Of a DNA stretch of 64,000 nucleotides, positions 46,833-55,379 are shown one piece after another (position 1 is the stretch's first letter; each line of letters opens with the position of its first letter). Source of the stretch: Segatella oulorum JCM 14966 (GTDB taxonomy: Bacteria; Bacteroidota; Bacteroidia; Bacteroidales; Bacteroidaceae); assembly GCF_000613785.1 (NCBI RefSeq), contig NZ_BAJQ01000001.1, positions 62,001 through 126,000 of the forward strand. Direction: 5' to 3'. The notes beneath the pieces are model-generated. The model searched no databases. It saw only the letters and a list, made by a program, of their open reading frames with translations, and was not told the DNA's origin. Made by a program: the position numbers and the translations under genes.

Positions 46833-48565
46833 ATCGTTTGAATGTTCTTTTGGTGTTCGTTGTATAATAAATAGGTGGGCTTCATAGCGGTCTTCTGACC
46901 AATAGTCAAGCCAACCCGTAAGCAAACTATCAAGATTGGTGCCTGCAAAAGTCGCCGCAACAACCTCATTGAAGAGCTTCTCACTGCGCTTCTCCCAACA
47001 ATAAAAGGAGGTTTCGCCATGGCATTGCCAATGGATAGCCACCTCACCTGTCACAATGTTGGGCAACGTATAGACGAAATGAGCAGGACTGGGATAGTAG
47101 TTTTCGGCATCAGCAATCGTAGCATAATAACACTTATCGGTGCTGATAGACGACGATTGATTGAAAAACACAATGCCACGTCGACTACCTGCAAACGCAT
47201 CCTCATGGGCTTCGGCCTGCAAAAGCAACGCTGAAGCCACAAAACCCAATTTGCTTAGCCCATCCATCTTATAGAACTTGGGATAGCTTTCAAGATGGGT
47301 TTTATAGAGAGCTGTGAGCGGTTCGTCCTCATTCGCGCCGAAAGCAATGGCTTTTCCATCGCATATACACCTTTGAGGAGACAGTATCAATTCGTGCATC
47401 ACACGTACATCAGGTCGCAACACCGTCGCAACTGCATCATGCTTCGGCTGCAAACGTTCCATCCTTAAAGCGGCATTACAGCCCCCAAAGCCCGAAAGCA
47501 TCTTCACAAAAGCTTGCTTTTGCGTAGAAATAGTGTCCGCCTGCACATGGATTTTACCCGAAACGCCCAACGCATGAAAGCCTCTTGTGCCTAAAAGGGT
47601 ATGCTGTTCTAACGCAAAGGCCGTGAGTACTGTTTCTAAAACACCTGCACATCCAAGGGTATGGCCATAGGTTCCTTTCAACGCATTGACGGGAACTTGC
47701 GACAAACCTGCACGCATGATGGCCATCGACTCCATCTGATCGTTGAAGAATGTGGCGGTACCATGGGCGTTAATCACGGCTAAAGCATCGGCTTCTTGCC
47801 CTGCAACAACATCGCATAGAGCCAAATAAGCACCTTCACCTTGCTTGGATGGTGCACTGATATGATAGGCATCGTTGTGAATACTACCAGCATGAGTGCC
47901 CAAAGGGGCTGCTTAGAAGACACGATACCACCATGTTGCAACACCATCGTGGCGGCACCTTCGCCCAAATTCAACCCCAACCGCTCGGCATCAAAGGGGC
48001 GACAAGGTTGCAAAGAGAGGGCATGGAAAGCGTGGAAACCCGACAAAATGAAGGGCGATTGCACGTCAACACCACAGACAACAGCGGTGTCATAGGCGTT
48101 CGTTTGCAACAAACGCTGTGCTAAAATCAAAGCCGAAGCGCCCGAGATACAGGCATTACACACCACAATAGGCTCGGTCTTGAAACCGAAATAATGGGCG
48201 ATATGTGCCGCAGCAAGGCCTGGTTCAATGCGCTTTTGCTCATCTTCGCTGCACGAAAGCAATTCAATATTGCCCTTGGTCGTACTTAAAATGAAAACAA
48301 TTCGGGGGGAATGGAGGTCGATAGGCACCTGTTTTAAGGCACGTTGGATCGACTGAATGGCCAACGATTCGAAACGGGTCATGCCTTCAAGCATCAGCAT
48401 TTGCCATTGCTCCTCGCTGAAAAGTGAGGCACAACAAGCATCATGCATACGCGTTCCGGGCGCATAAGGTCGTAACATGGATTGGCCTTTCAACACCGAA
48501 ACATAGTTCTCTTCGGTTGAAAAGCCTAACGGTGAGACGATATTATGAGCAACTTGATAGACCAT
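46572..48565 (-). CDS. Ketosynthase - truncated ketosynthase - ACP fusion (one frameshift)
   Basis: A single frame of about 664 residues once one base near 47903 is restored (TTTT or GGG run; QPL-GTHAGSIHND). Residues 1-390: complete ketosynthase, Cys in VVCNACISGAS, His in VINAHGTATFFND, His in GTYGHTLGCAG, ending SGFGGCNAALRM. Residues about 400-575: N-terminal half of a ketosynthase (MDGLSKLGFVASALLL, TLPNIVTGEVAIHWQ, GETSFYCWE) without catalytic cysteine. Last 86 residues: acyl carrier protein. The parts are usually separate genes in Bacteroidetes; here no stop separates them. It starts on a TAATG overlap with the thioesterase gene. Undetected indels at both junctions are possible but would need two coincidences. 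Confidence 0.83.
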
Positions 48566-48984
48566 TATAGCTGATTCCACTTTTTTTTCCACTCGAGATA
48601 GAACGGAGGATTATCCCAAACAAGTTGATAATTCGTATCCATAAACACCTGAACACTGTGGCCTGTAGCCAGCAAACGCTCATCCTCTGAGTCGCGAATT
48701 TCGTAATCAAACACCACTTTTGCAGCCTCTGTAGGACGATAAATAATGTCGATTCGCGGGTGCATTCCATAGCGAATGGGCTGCTTGTATTGGAAATTAA
48801 GTTCCACTAACGGTGCAAAATAACCATGATTGAAATAGTTTGGATAGTCTAAACCATAGTCTTCGCCAAACTTTTCGCGCGCATCTTCAAAATAAAGTGG
48901 GTAGGAGCCATGCCAAACCACATTCATAGAATCGACTTCACTGAAGCGAATGTCTAAGACTTTTGATGACTTTAGTTCTTTCAT
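48565..48984 (-). CDS. Hot-dog thioesterase (4-hydroxybenzoyl-CoA thioesterase type)
   Basis: A 139-residue single hot-dog protein. The active-site helix reads RFSEVDSMNVVWHGSYPLYF, equivalent to the (T/S)DxMGVVYHxNYxxxFE motif of YbgC/4HBT thioesterases, with the catalytic Asp at about residue 17. It should release acyl chains from ACP or CoA, or edit stalled intermediates; thioesterase-like genes are common in aryl-polyene clusters. Its start overlaps the dehydratase stop by 4 bases (ATGA) and its stop overlaps the ketosynthase start (TAATG). Confidence 0.85.
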   Translation of the reverse strand: MKELKSSKVLDIRFSEVDSMNVVWHGSYPLYFEDAREKFGEDYGLDYPNYFNHGYFAPLVELNFQYKQPIRYGMHPRIDIIYRPTEAAKVVFDYEIRDSEDERLLATGHSVQVFMDTNYQLVWDNPPFYLEWKKKWNQL

Positions 48985-49444
48985 TTACGCTCCTCCTCCT
49001 TTACAGCTATCTTCATTTCGGCGGTAACGAGCACTTCTTCATCACACACTACCTGCGCTTTGGCTAACGTCATACCAAATACTTCTTCCATCACCTCAAC
49101 GATAGTTGTAATCCGTTCACCCACTTTCGGCAGCCGATAGATGTCCAAATTGCGGATAGCGCCAATGAAACCAATCTGTATTCCACGCTGCAACACATAC
49201 TGATTTACATAGCCTATGCGCGCAGCACATGTCTGAGCGATGTTCTCTATGAGCCACTTGCAGAGAATGTACCTGCATTTGTGAAGATATTCTCAGCCGA
49301 AATGAGGGTCTCTGTGATGGTCTTTCGTGCATCAAAGAACGTCAGTTTCCCCACCATCACAAACGGAGGCTGTTGCGGTAACAGCGTTTTGATATCGATA
49401 GTGCGTAGAAATTTCTCCTGAGGATGTAAGTAATCGATGGTCAT
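48981..49444 (-). CDS. FabZ/ApeP-like dehydratase with altered active site (one frameshift)
   Basis: Repaired length about 154 residues from ATG 49444, which overlaps the acyltransferase stop by 4 bases. It has the layout of 3-hydroxyacyl-ACP dehydratases: DIKTLLPQQPPFVMVGK near residue 20 and SGLIENIAQTCAARIGY near 65. Where FabZ has the catalytic His (LPHRxPF), Gln is present; the helix glutamate is kept (LIEN). The frame breaks near 49254 (GGG read as GG). The His-to-Gln change means either a different mechanism, a non-catalytic partner role, or a clade-specific variant. A canonical HFPG-type dehydratase is at 42980-43360. Confidence 0.82.
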
Positions 49445-50322
49445 TGTGCCCAAAAATCAAAGTAATTATACCATTGCAAGGGATAGCGTTCCACAGTCTT
49501 TTCCAAGCAATCAACATAAGCCTGCGCCAGTTCTTCTACCTGTTGGCGACGCGATGCGGCCTTATCATAAGCCAATGGATGCACAAAGATGGTGTAACCT
49601 CGCCAAGATGTCTTCATCACTTGTATGGAAACAACATCCAATCCCCCAATAACGGCGACGCTAAAAGGCCCCAATGGCAAGCGAATGGGAGCAGATAGGA
49701 AGGTAGCGGCTATCGTTTTAGAGGATCCCCAACGCCGATCGGCCACCAAACTAACGATTTCTCCCCGCTTAAATGCCTGATCAATGGCAAACAGATGATC
49801 CATATTTGTTCCCACAGGAATCATGCAAATGTTGCTGTTGCCCAGCATTTCGTTGCGCCGTTCCATTAAAGATGCCTTCTCACCTGCATAAACTAAGGCG
49901 TTGATGCGCTTCTCTTTGGCCTGCAAAGTGTAGCCCGCAAGCTCATAATTCCCCACATGTGCACTCAATTGCACAAAGCCTTCGGGGCGCTTTAACAATG
50001 CTTCGTAATGCGCATAGCCTTCAATATGCACTTGAAAATGCTTGCCGGCATACATCGCAAACTTATCAATCACCGCCTCAGCAAACAGACAATGGTTGAC
50101 ATACGTGCCCCAAATGGCACGCCATCGACCATACTTCATGCGACGACGAAGATAAGAATAGATGATTTTTCGGCTTGGACGAACGAGTAAACAAACGGGA
50201 ATGACGAAACAATAGGCAAAGACATAGAGCACCCTTACATCGATAAAACGCAACATCTTGATGAGATAACGGTGCATTTTCTCGCTGCCAAAAGTCTGCC
50301 CTTGCCATTGCTTTTCCGCCAT
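49441..50322 (-). CDS. LpxL/HtrB-like acyltransferase
   Basis: A 293-residue protein of the lipid A late acyltransferase family, which uses acyl-ACP as donor. An N-terminal membrane anchor (about 25-50) is followed by the motif SAHVGNYELAG (HxxxxE) and VADRRWGSS. It lies directly after an ACP gene (13 bases), so it may take the finished chain from that ACP. In aryl-polyene clusters an LpxL-like enzyme is thought to join the polyene to a lipid. A role in ordinary lipid A synthesis is less likely given its place in the operon. Confidence 0.87.
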   Translation of the reverse strand: MAEKQWQGQTFGSEKMHRYLIKMLRFIDVRVLYVFAYCFVIPVCLLVRPSRKIIYSYLRRRMKYGRWRAIWGTYVNHCLFAEAVIDKFAMYAGKHFQVHIEGYAHYEALLKRPEGFVQLSAHVGNYELAGYTLQAKEKRINALVYAGEKASLMERRNEMLGNSNICMIPVGTNMDHLFAIDQAFKRGEIVSLVADRRWGSSKTIAATFLSAPIRLPLGPFSVAVIGGLDVVSIQVMKTSWRGYTIFVHPLAYDKAASRRQQVEELAQAYVDCLEKTVERYPLQWYNYFDFWAQ

Positions 50323-50335
50323 AAGCGCTTTCTTT

Positions 50336-50578
50336 CTACCCTACTTTGCTTTCAATGTAATCACAAAATTGGCTTAATGTGGTCACACCTGCCATCTCTT
50401 CGGGTTTGATTTTGAAGCCAAAATTCTTCTCAACAATCACAACAATGTCGACAAAGTCGAGGCTATCAATACCCAAATCGTCTTTCAATTTTGCTTCAGG
50501 AGCAATCTTTTCTTCATCAATCTCAAGGTCATCAATCAAGAAGGCCTTTACTTTCTCTTCAATTTCTGTTCTGTTCAT
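50336..50578 (-). CDS. Acyl carrier protein
   Basis: An 80-residue ACP. The phosphopantetheine-attachment serine is Ser39 in DDLGIDSLDFVDIVV. It is acidic with the usual four-helix layout. The gap to the methyltransferase gene upstream is 47 bases and to the LpxL-like gene downstream 13 bases. It should carry the growing or finished chain of the operon's product. The housekeeping fatty-acid ACP is usually next to fabF, so this one is probably dedicated. Confidence 0.93.
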   Translation of the reverse strand: MNRTEIEEKVKAFLIDDLEIDEEKIAPEAKLKDDLGIDSLDFVDIVVIVEKNFGFKIKPEEMAGVTTLSQFCDYIESKVG

Positions 50579-50625
50579 ACCTATATTTAGTTATTTTAAA
50601 TCATCTTGTTCGCACCATTTTCACT

Positions 50626-51726
50626 TCACACCGCAGCCAACTTACACACCAAAATGCTGTGTCCCTGGCCCAAATGGTCGTGAATCTGTTCAATTTCTAA
50701 GCCTGCTTCGTGAATACAAGTCTCCATATCTTCGGTGTTATACATCTTACTATTGCCATTCGCTATGGCTGTAAAATAGAGACTTGTCATCGTTAAGCAG
50801 AACGCAGCGGGTTCAAATCGCTGCCGATCCCACAACGTTTCCATGATGAAAAGCCGTGAATTGGCATTCATTGCACGACGTGATCGCCGCAAAATACCCA
50901 CGATTTCGTCCATACTAAAGCAGTCTAAGAACTGACTCATCCAGATGGCATCGGCCGGCTTTTCGGGGAATAATTGCGCATCATCCAACAGGTTAATGCC
51001 ATAACCTTGTATGCGGTCACATCCTTTTTTACCTGCAATCTGCGCTTGCATCATCTTGATTTGCTGGGGAAGGTCCAAGATAGTCACCTGCACATCGGCA
51101 TCATAGTCCACACAACGCAAGGCCCATCGCCCCGTGTTGCCGCCCACATCATAGAGCGTTTTGGGATGATAGGTGCCAAAAACAATCGCTAAAGCCTCAT
51201 CAAAAGAGTGGTCGGAATAGAAATGATCAAAGCCAAACCAGCTCTTTTTCACATGATCCGGCAGCTCAGAGAGCGCTTCATAAACCGTCGGCCAATCGCC
51301 AAAATGCTTCAAACCGGCAGGCTTTCCCGTGGTTAAAGCCTCTTCTAAATGAAACCAACCCTCATAATTCACATCGTGATTGAAATCAAGATTGACGCGT
51401 GTCGCAGGGTCATTGAGCAGAAACCAACCCGTTTTCGACAACGAATAGCGGTCGGTTTCAGGGTCGATAAGCACGGTCCCAATACACAAAGAAGCCTCCA
51501 ACAGACATTTAACTGCATAGTCTGACAGTTTTGTTTCACGGCAGATGTCAGCACGTGTAAGCCCCTTTTCGCTCTCACGAAGCAGACTTAAGATGCCAAA
51601 CTTCACCATTAAGCGCGACGCTTGAAACACGATCGGTCCCCAAGCGATAAACTCTGCCAAGCGTTGTGCCTCTTTTGCCGAGCGTGTTTCTTCTGTATAG
51701 GGCTTTAAAGCAGGTGACAATTTCAT
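50626..51726 (-). CDS. SAM-dependent O-methyltransferase-like protein
   Basis: A 366-residue class I methyltransferase of the O-methyltransferase type (plant-like Methyltransf_2 layout). An N-terminal winged-helix/dimerisation domain (about 25-115, with GLTRADICRETKLSDYAVK) precedes the SAM-binding fold: motif I TLYDVGGNTGRWALR, then VTILDLPQQIKMMQAQ and PADAIWMSQFLDCF. The usual catalytic His of plant O-methyltransferases is not obvious. In polyene clusters such enzymes methylate a phenolic head group. No head-group-supplying enzyme is encoded here, so the acceptor is uncertain. Confidence 0.87.
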   Translation of the reverse strand: MKLSPALKPYTEETRSAKEAQRLAEFIAWGPIVFQASRLMVKFGILSLLRESEKGLTRADICRETKLSDYAVKCLLEASLCIGTVLIDPETDRYSLSKTGWFLLNDPATRVNLDFNHDVNYEGWFHLEEALTTGKPAGLKHFGDWPTVYEALSELPDHVKKSWFGFDHFYSDHSFDEALAIVFGTYHPKTLYDVGGNTGRWALRCVDYDADVQVTILDLPQQIKMMQAQIAGKKGCDRIQGYGINLLDDAQLFPEKPADAIWMSQFLDCFSMDEIVGILRRSRRAMNANSRLFIMETLWDRQRFEPAAFCLTMTSLYFTAIANGNSKMYNTEDMETCIHEAGLEIEQIHDHLGQGHSILVCKLAAV

Positions 51727-51736
51727 GCGCTTGCCC

Positions 51737-52303
51737 TTATTTCTTAGCTTTCTTAATGAGCTTTACAATCTGTTCGGCCAATTCTCTGTAGGTTTCTACA
51801 CGACGCTTTTCGTTGCCATAGCCTGCACCTGCCACACCATCAACGTCGATAACGGCAAACGGTTGCTTGTCATTCGCTGCATAAACCTTCACCAATCCGC
51901 TCATGTGTGCATCGCCAGCGCCCATGCCAAACACAACAGATACGCCCGTACTACCATAGTGGAAGTCTTTCACTTCGACTACAAATCTATATTTTGCATC
52001 ACGCTTTTCAGTCGTAATCTTTGCGTCTTTGCTCTTGTCATTGAAGCGTTCTGCAAAGTTTTCTTCAGCCGTTTGCAACTCTTTTTGATAATCACGTTGC
52101 CATTCAGCACCCTTCTCTTTTAAGAAAGCCTGCACTTCTTTTCCTTCTAAAGTGGCGTGACTGTAATCCCAAACCACATAGATTTTTTCTTTCACACCTT
52201 TGAGTTCTGCCAACGAACCACTCTTCACGGTGACATCAGCTTTTGCAAACACACCTGCAACGCTGCACATCAAACCTGCCAATACCAATAAAATCTTTTT
52301 CAT
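51737..52303 (-). CDS. Exported protein of unknown function in the polyene-like operon
   Basis: A 188-residue protein with a good signal peptide (MKKILLVLAGLMCSVAGVFA). The mature part has beta-rich segments (EKIYVVWDYSHATL, YRFVVEVKDFHYG), a glycine-rich stretch (GVSVVFGMGAGD) and a basic C-terminal helix (LAEQIVKLIKKAKK). I recognise no family. It lies third in the operon, between a ketosynthase (46 bases) and the methyltransferase (10 bases), so a periplasmic role in making or moving the product is likely but unproven. Confidence 0.85.
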   Translation of the reverse strand: MKKILLVLAGLMCSVAGVFAKADVTVKSGSLAELKGVKEKIYVVWDYSHATLEGKEVQAFLKEKGAEWQRDYQKELQTAEENFAERFNDKSKDAKITTEKRDAKYRFVVEVKDFHYGSTGVSVVFGMGAGDAHMSGLVKVYAANDKQPFAVIDVDGVAGAGYGNEKRRVETYRELAEQIVKLIKKAKK

Positions 52304-52349
52304 AACCTATTTTATTTAAACGTTATACTTATATGGATTACGCTTCGAT

Positions 52350-53588
52350 TCAACCGTTCTCATCACTCACTTTCTTAATGACCAAAGCCGAGTTTGTACC
52401 CCCAAAGCCAAAAGAATTGCTCAAAACGGTGTTCACTTCCATGTCAATGGTCTTCGCGGTGAGATTAATTTTCTCGGAATATTCATCCCGATGCTCCAAA
52501 TTAATATTAGGTGCCACAAAATGATGTTGCATCATCAAGATGGAATAAACAATCTCACTGGCACCCGCCATCCAACATTCATGCCCCGTCATCGACTTGG
52601 TTGAGCTGATGAACGCACGTTCATCGTGGAACAGTTTAGCCAAAGCAATGGCCTCATACATATCGCCTTGATGGGTAGAAGTGGCATGCGCATTGATATA
52701 ATCAATATCGCTCGGCGCCACCTTTGCATCCTTCATGGCACGCGTCATGGCAATTACACTGCCTTTATCGCTGGGTTCTGAGATGCCACCGCCATTGCTT
52801 GAGAAGCCATAGCCCACCACTTCGGCCAAAATGGTGGCTCCACGTGCCACAGCATGTTCATAGTCTTCGAGCACCAAAGCAGCTGCACCGCCACTCGGAA
52901 TAAGCCCATCGCGGTCGCGATCAAACGGGCGACTGGCCTTAGTTGGCTCGTCCATGTGCACCGAAAAAGCGCCCAGTGCATCGAAAGAGGCCATGGAATA
53001 GTAATTCGTTTCTTGTGCACCACCACACAACACCAAGTCTTGCAAGCCCTGTTTAATCATCATATAGCCCAAACCTATGGAGTGACTGCCGCTCGCACAA
53101 GCCGAACTGATGGTGAAGTTAACGCCTCTTAAATGAAAGATGGTGCTGAGATTCATGTTCACAGTGGAGTTCATCGACTGGAAAATGAGCCCATAACCCA
53201 ACATCGCCGAGTCGTGTTTCTCGTCCATAATCTTAGCGGCTTCAATCACAGGTTTTGCCGAAGAGTCGTTGCCAAAGATGCAACCCACCTCGTTTTGCAG
53301 CAGATAGTCGTCGTTAATCTGTGCTTGCTCGAAAGCCTGCAAGCTCGCCATGTAGGCATATTGTGCCTCTTCCGACATGCCCGCCCGCGTGTGACGATCG
53401 AGCATTTGCTTGGTAATGACCGGTGTTTCAACGATGCCTGTCAGCCCCGATCGGTAGCCATAGGTGAGCCGTTCGGGCTGAAGTCCGATGCCCGACGTAC
53501 CATTATATAATGCATTTTTTACTGTTTCGAGATTTGTTCCTAAGCACGACCAAATGCCCATGCCCGTTATTACCACGCGTCTTTCCAT
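52350..53588 (-). CDS. Beta-ketoacyl-ACP synthase (stand-alone)
   Basis: A complete 412-residue FabF-like ketosynthase. The triad is Cys in ISSACASGSHS, His in INAHATSTHQGD and His in TKSMTGHECWMAG; the end NSFGFGGTNSALV is typical. Unlike the two other ketosynthases of the operon it carries no fused partner domain. It may start or extend the chain; in aryl-polyene clusters such a third ketosynthase (ApeR-like) is thought to help in early elongation. It follows the ketoreductase by 11 bases. Confidence 0.92.
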   Translation of the reverse strand: MERRVVITGMGIWSCLGTNLETVKNALYNGTSGIGLQPERLTYGYRSGLTGIVETPVITKQMLDRHTRAGMSEEAQYAYMASLQAFEQAQINDDYLLQNEVGCIFGNDSSAKPVIEAAKIMDEKHDSAMLGYGLIFQSMNSTVNMNLSTIFHLRGVNFTISSACASGSHSIGLGYMMIKQGLQDLVLCGGAQETNYYSMASFDALGAFSVHMDEPTKASRPFDRDRDGLIPSGGAAALVLEDYEHAVARGATILAEVVGYGFSSNGGGISEPSDKGSVIAMTRAMKDAKVAPSDIDYINAHATSTHQGDMYEAIALAKLFHDERAFISSTKSMTGHECWMAGASEIVYSILMMQHHFVAPNINLEHRDEYSEKINLTAKTIDMEVNTVLSNSFGFGGTNSALVIKKVSDENG

Positions 53589-53599
53589 TTACTTTTCGT

Positions 53600-54331
53600 T
53601 TATGTATATAATCCTCCGTTAATGTTAATCACCTCACCCGTGATATAGGCCGCCTCATCCGATACCAAGAATGCTACCGCTGCGGCCACCTCTTCGGCTG
53701 TTCCAAACCGTCCAACCGGCACCAGCTTCTTCAGTTCTTCTTGCGGAAGGTCTTTCGTCATGTCGGTTTCTATGAACCCGGGAGCCACGGCATTGACCGT
53801 GATTTGACGCGGAGCCACCTCCTGTGCCAAGGCTTTCGTGGCACCAATGAGTGCAGCTTTGGCAGCGCTGTAATTGCTCTGACCGGCCAATCCTTTCACT
53901 CCCGAGAGCGAAGCCATGTTGACTATGCGCCCACCACGGCGTCGAGGCATCATGTGTTTGAGCAACCTTCGGGTCAAATAAAAATAACCATTGAGCGTCG
54001 TGTCGAGCACTTCGTGCCATTCTTCGTCGCTCATCATAAAGAGGACATTATCTTTTCGGATGCCGGCATTATTCACCAACACGGCTATATAGTCATCAGG
54101 ATGTGCCGATTCCCACGCATCTAAAGCCGCTTCGATAGCTTTTCCGTCGGCCGCATTGAACGGCATTAACTCGGCTTGTCCGCCATTTGCAATGATGGTT
54201 GCCACCACCTCTTCGGCCGCTTCTTTATTCTTTAAATAGTTGATGAGCACTGGATAGCCCATTTTTGCTAATCGAATGGCAATGGCTTTGCCTATTCCAC
54301 GCGACGAACCTGTTACTAACGCATATTTCAT
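53600..54331 (-). CDS. 3-oxoacyl-ACP reductase (FabG/ApeQ-like)
   Basis: A 243-residue short-chain dehydrogenase that reduces 3-ketoacyl-ACP to 3-hydroxyacyl-ACP with NADPH. The cofactor motif is VTGSSRGIGKAIA (residues 6-18), NNAG follows near 88, and the catalytic Ser-Tyr-Lys is in MASLSG and SNYSAAKAA. The C terminus ITGEVININGGLYT is typical of FabG. It is the first gene of the 21.5-kb operon, just behind a consensus promoter, so it is probably dedicated to the operon product rather than to general fatty-acid synthesis. Confidence 0.92.
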   Translation of the reverse strand: MKYALVTGSSRGIGKAIAIRLAKMGYPVLINYLKNKEAAEEVVATIIANGGQAELMPFNAADGKAIEAALDAWESAHPDDYIAVLVNNAGIRKDNVLFMMSDEEWHEVLDTTLNGYFYLTRRLLKHMMPRRRGGRIVNMASLSGVKGLAGQSNYSAAKAALIGATKALAQEVAPRQITVNAVAPGFIETDMTKDLPQEELKKLVPVGRFGTAEEVAAAVAFLVSDEAAYITGEVININGGLYT

Positions 54332-54390
54332 TTATTCACTTCGGTATTAACTATCCAACGATATTGTTTACTGAAAGTTAAATATTTCTG

Positions 54391-54420
54391 CAAAGATAAG
54401 AAAAAGAATGCAATTACAAA
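54391..54420 (-). promoter_or_regulatory. Promoter of the 21.5-kb operon
   Basis: On the minus strand TTTG (54420-54417) and TATCTTTG (54398-54391) are 18 bases apart, one short of the usual spacing. The predicted start is near 54386, about 55 bases before fabG. No internal promoter was found in the operon, whose genes overlap or lie within 52 bases of each other. The rest of 54421-54881 holds no convincing gene. Confidence 0.7.
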
Positions 54421-54881
54421 GTAGTTTACTTAAAATATTTTGTACATGTTTTTCATTTCAACATTAGCATTAGTTCTAAGCTTTTGCATCCGCTTTCCGC
54501 TCTTCGGGCAGTCTCATTCCAACCCAAATGGATGCTTAGAACCCGTACAGATTTTGTTTGATGACGGGGCAGATGGGCTGCCATATCCCTGGAGAGAGGA
54601 CTAACAAAGTGCCGACCAGCAAATGAAATCTGTGCAAGAAGCCATGAGGTTTCATCAAATGATTGGAGAAACGGTTTAATGAACGATTTGGATTGCTCGC
54701 CGACACATGGCTATCAGAAGCACAATCCGCACCGAGTTGCTGCCCAATTTTTCCCTTATAGCCTACCACTCGGACGGTATCATAAAACAACATGATGGAG
54801 ATTGCCACACAAAATAGCCCAGTTTACCACACAATAGCATCCATTTTGGGTGCTAATCTGCACGATATTACAAGGCAATAG

Positions 54882-55346
54882 CTATGCTTTTACTTGCATG
54901 TTGCGTACATCGTCAACCACGACATGAATGTCTTGTGTATTAAAATTACCTTTAATTTGCATGAACTTGCAGCCCCGTTTTCCGATCATGAAGGCCGCAA
55001 TCTCACTGATTTTCTCTGCATCGCCTTCTACAATCATGAGAACATCTTCGTCGGAAGATTTCATTTTTGCAAACACTTGGTAGCCATTTTGCGTGAGTTG
55101 TTCCACCTTTTCACGAGACTTTTTGCACTTCCTATTCCGACAACAATCTAATAACAGGATGCGGAGATCATTGATATTGCGGGCCATCTGAGCTGCTTTC
55201 GAAGCTTTCATCTGTGCAATGCCGGCCCATATCAACAGTCGTGGCAAATGAATGTACTCCACCTCTTTGTCCTGAGAATATTGTTCGATGATTTCATCAA
55301 CATTCTTTTGCGGGAGTGAAGCAAGGGCGATGTCCACAAAAAGCAT
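54882..55346 (-). CDS. DUF4252-like protein with unclear N terminus
   Basis: A 154-residue frame (from ATG 55346) resembling DUF4252 proteins of Bacteroidetes: NINDLRILLLDCC, SDEDVLMIVEGDAEKISEIAAFMIG and MQIKGNFNTQDI fit the family pattern. DUF4252 proteins are usually exported; here only a stub of a signal peptide (MLFVDIALASLPQ) remains. An in-frame ATGAAAAGA four codons upstream is followed directly by TGA, so the true start may have been lost through a base error. Function unknown; in relatives it lies near ECF sigma factors, none of which is seen here. Confidence 0.65.
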   Translation of the reverse strand: MLFVDIALASLPQKNVDEIIEQYSQDKEVEYIHLPRLLIWAGIAQMKASKAAQMARNINDLRILLLDCCRNRKCKKSREKVEQLTQNGYQVFAKMKSSDEDVLMIVEGDAEKISEIAAFMIGKRGCKFMQIKGNFNTQDIHVVVDDVRNMQVKA

Positions 55347-55379
55347 CAAGGTAATTCATCTTTTCATGCTTTTTGGGGT

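Noticed and set aside
54536-54808. A 90-residue minus-strand frame in the gap upstream of the 21.5-kb operon
   Set aside because: No family similarity, no promoter, low-complexity composition and no neighbour coupling.
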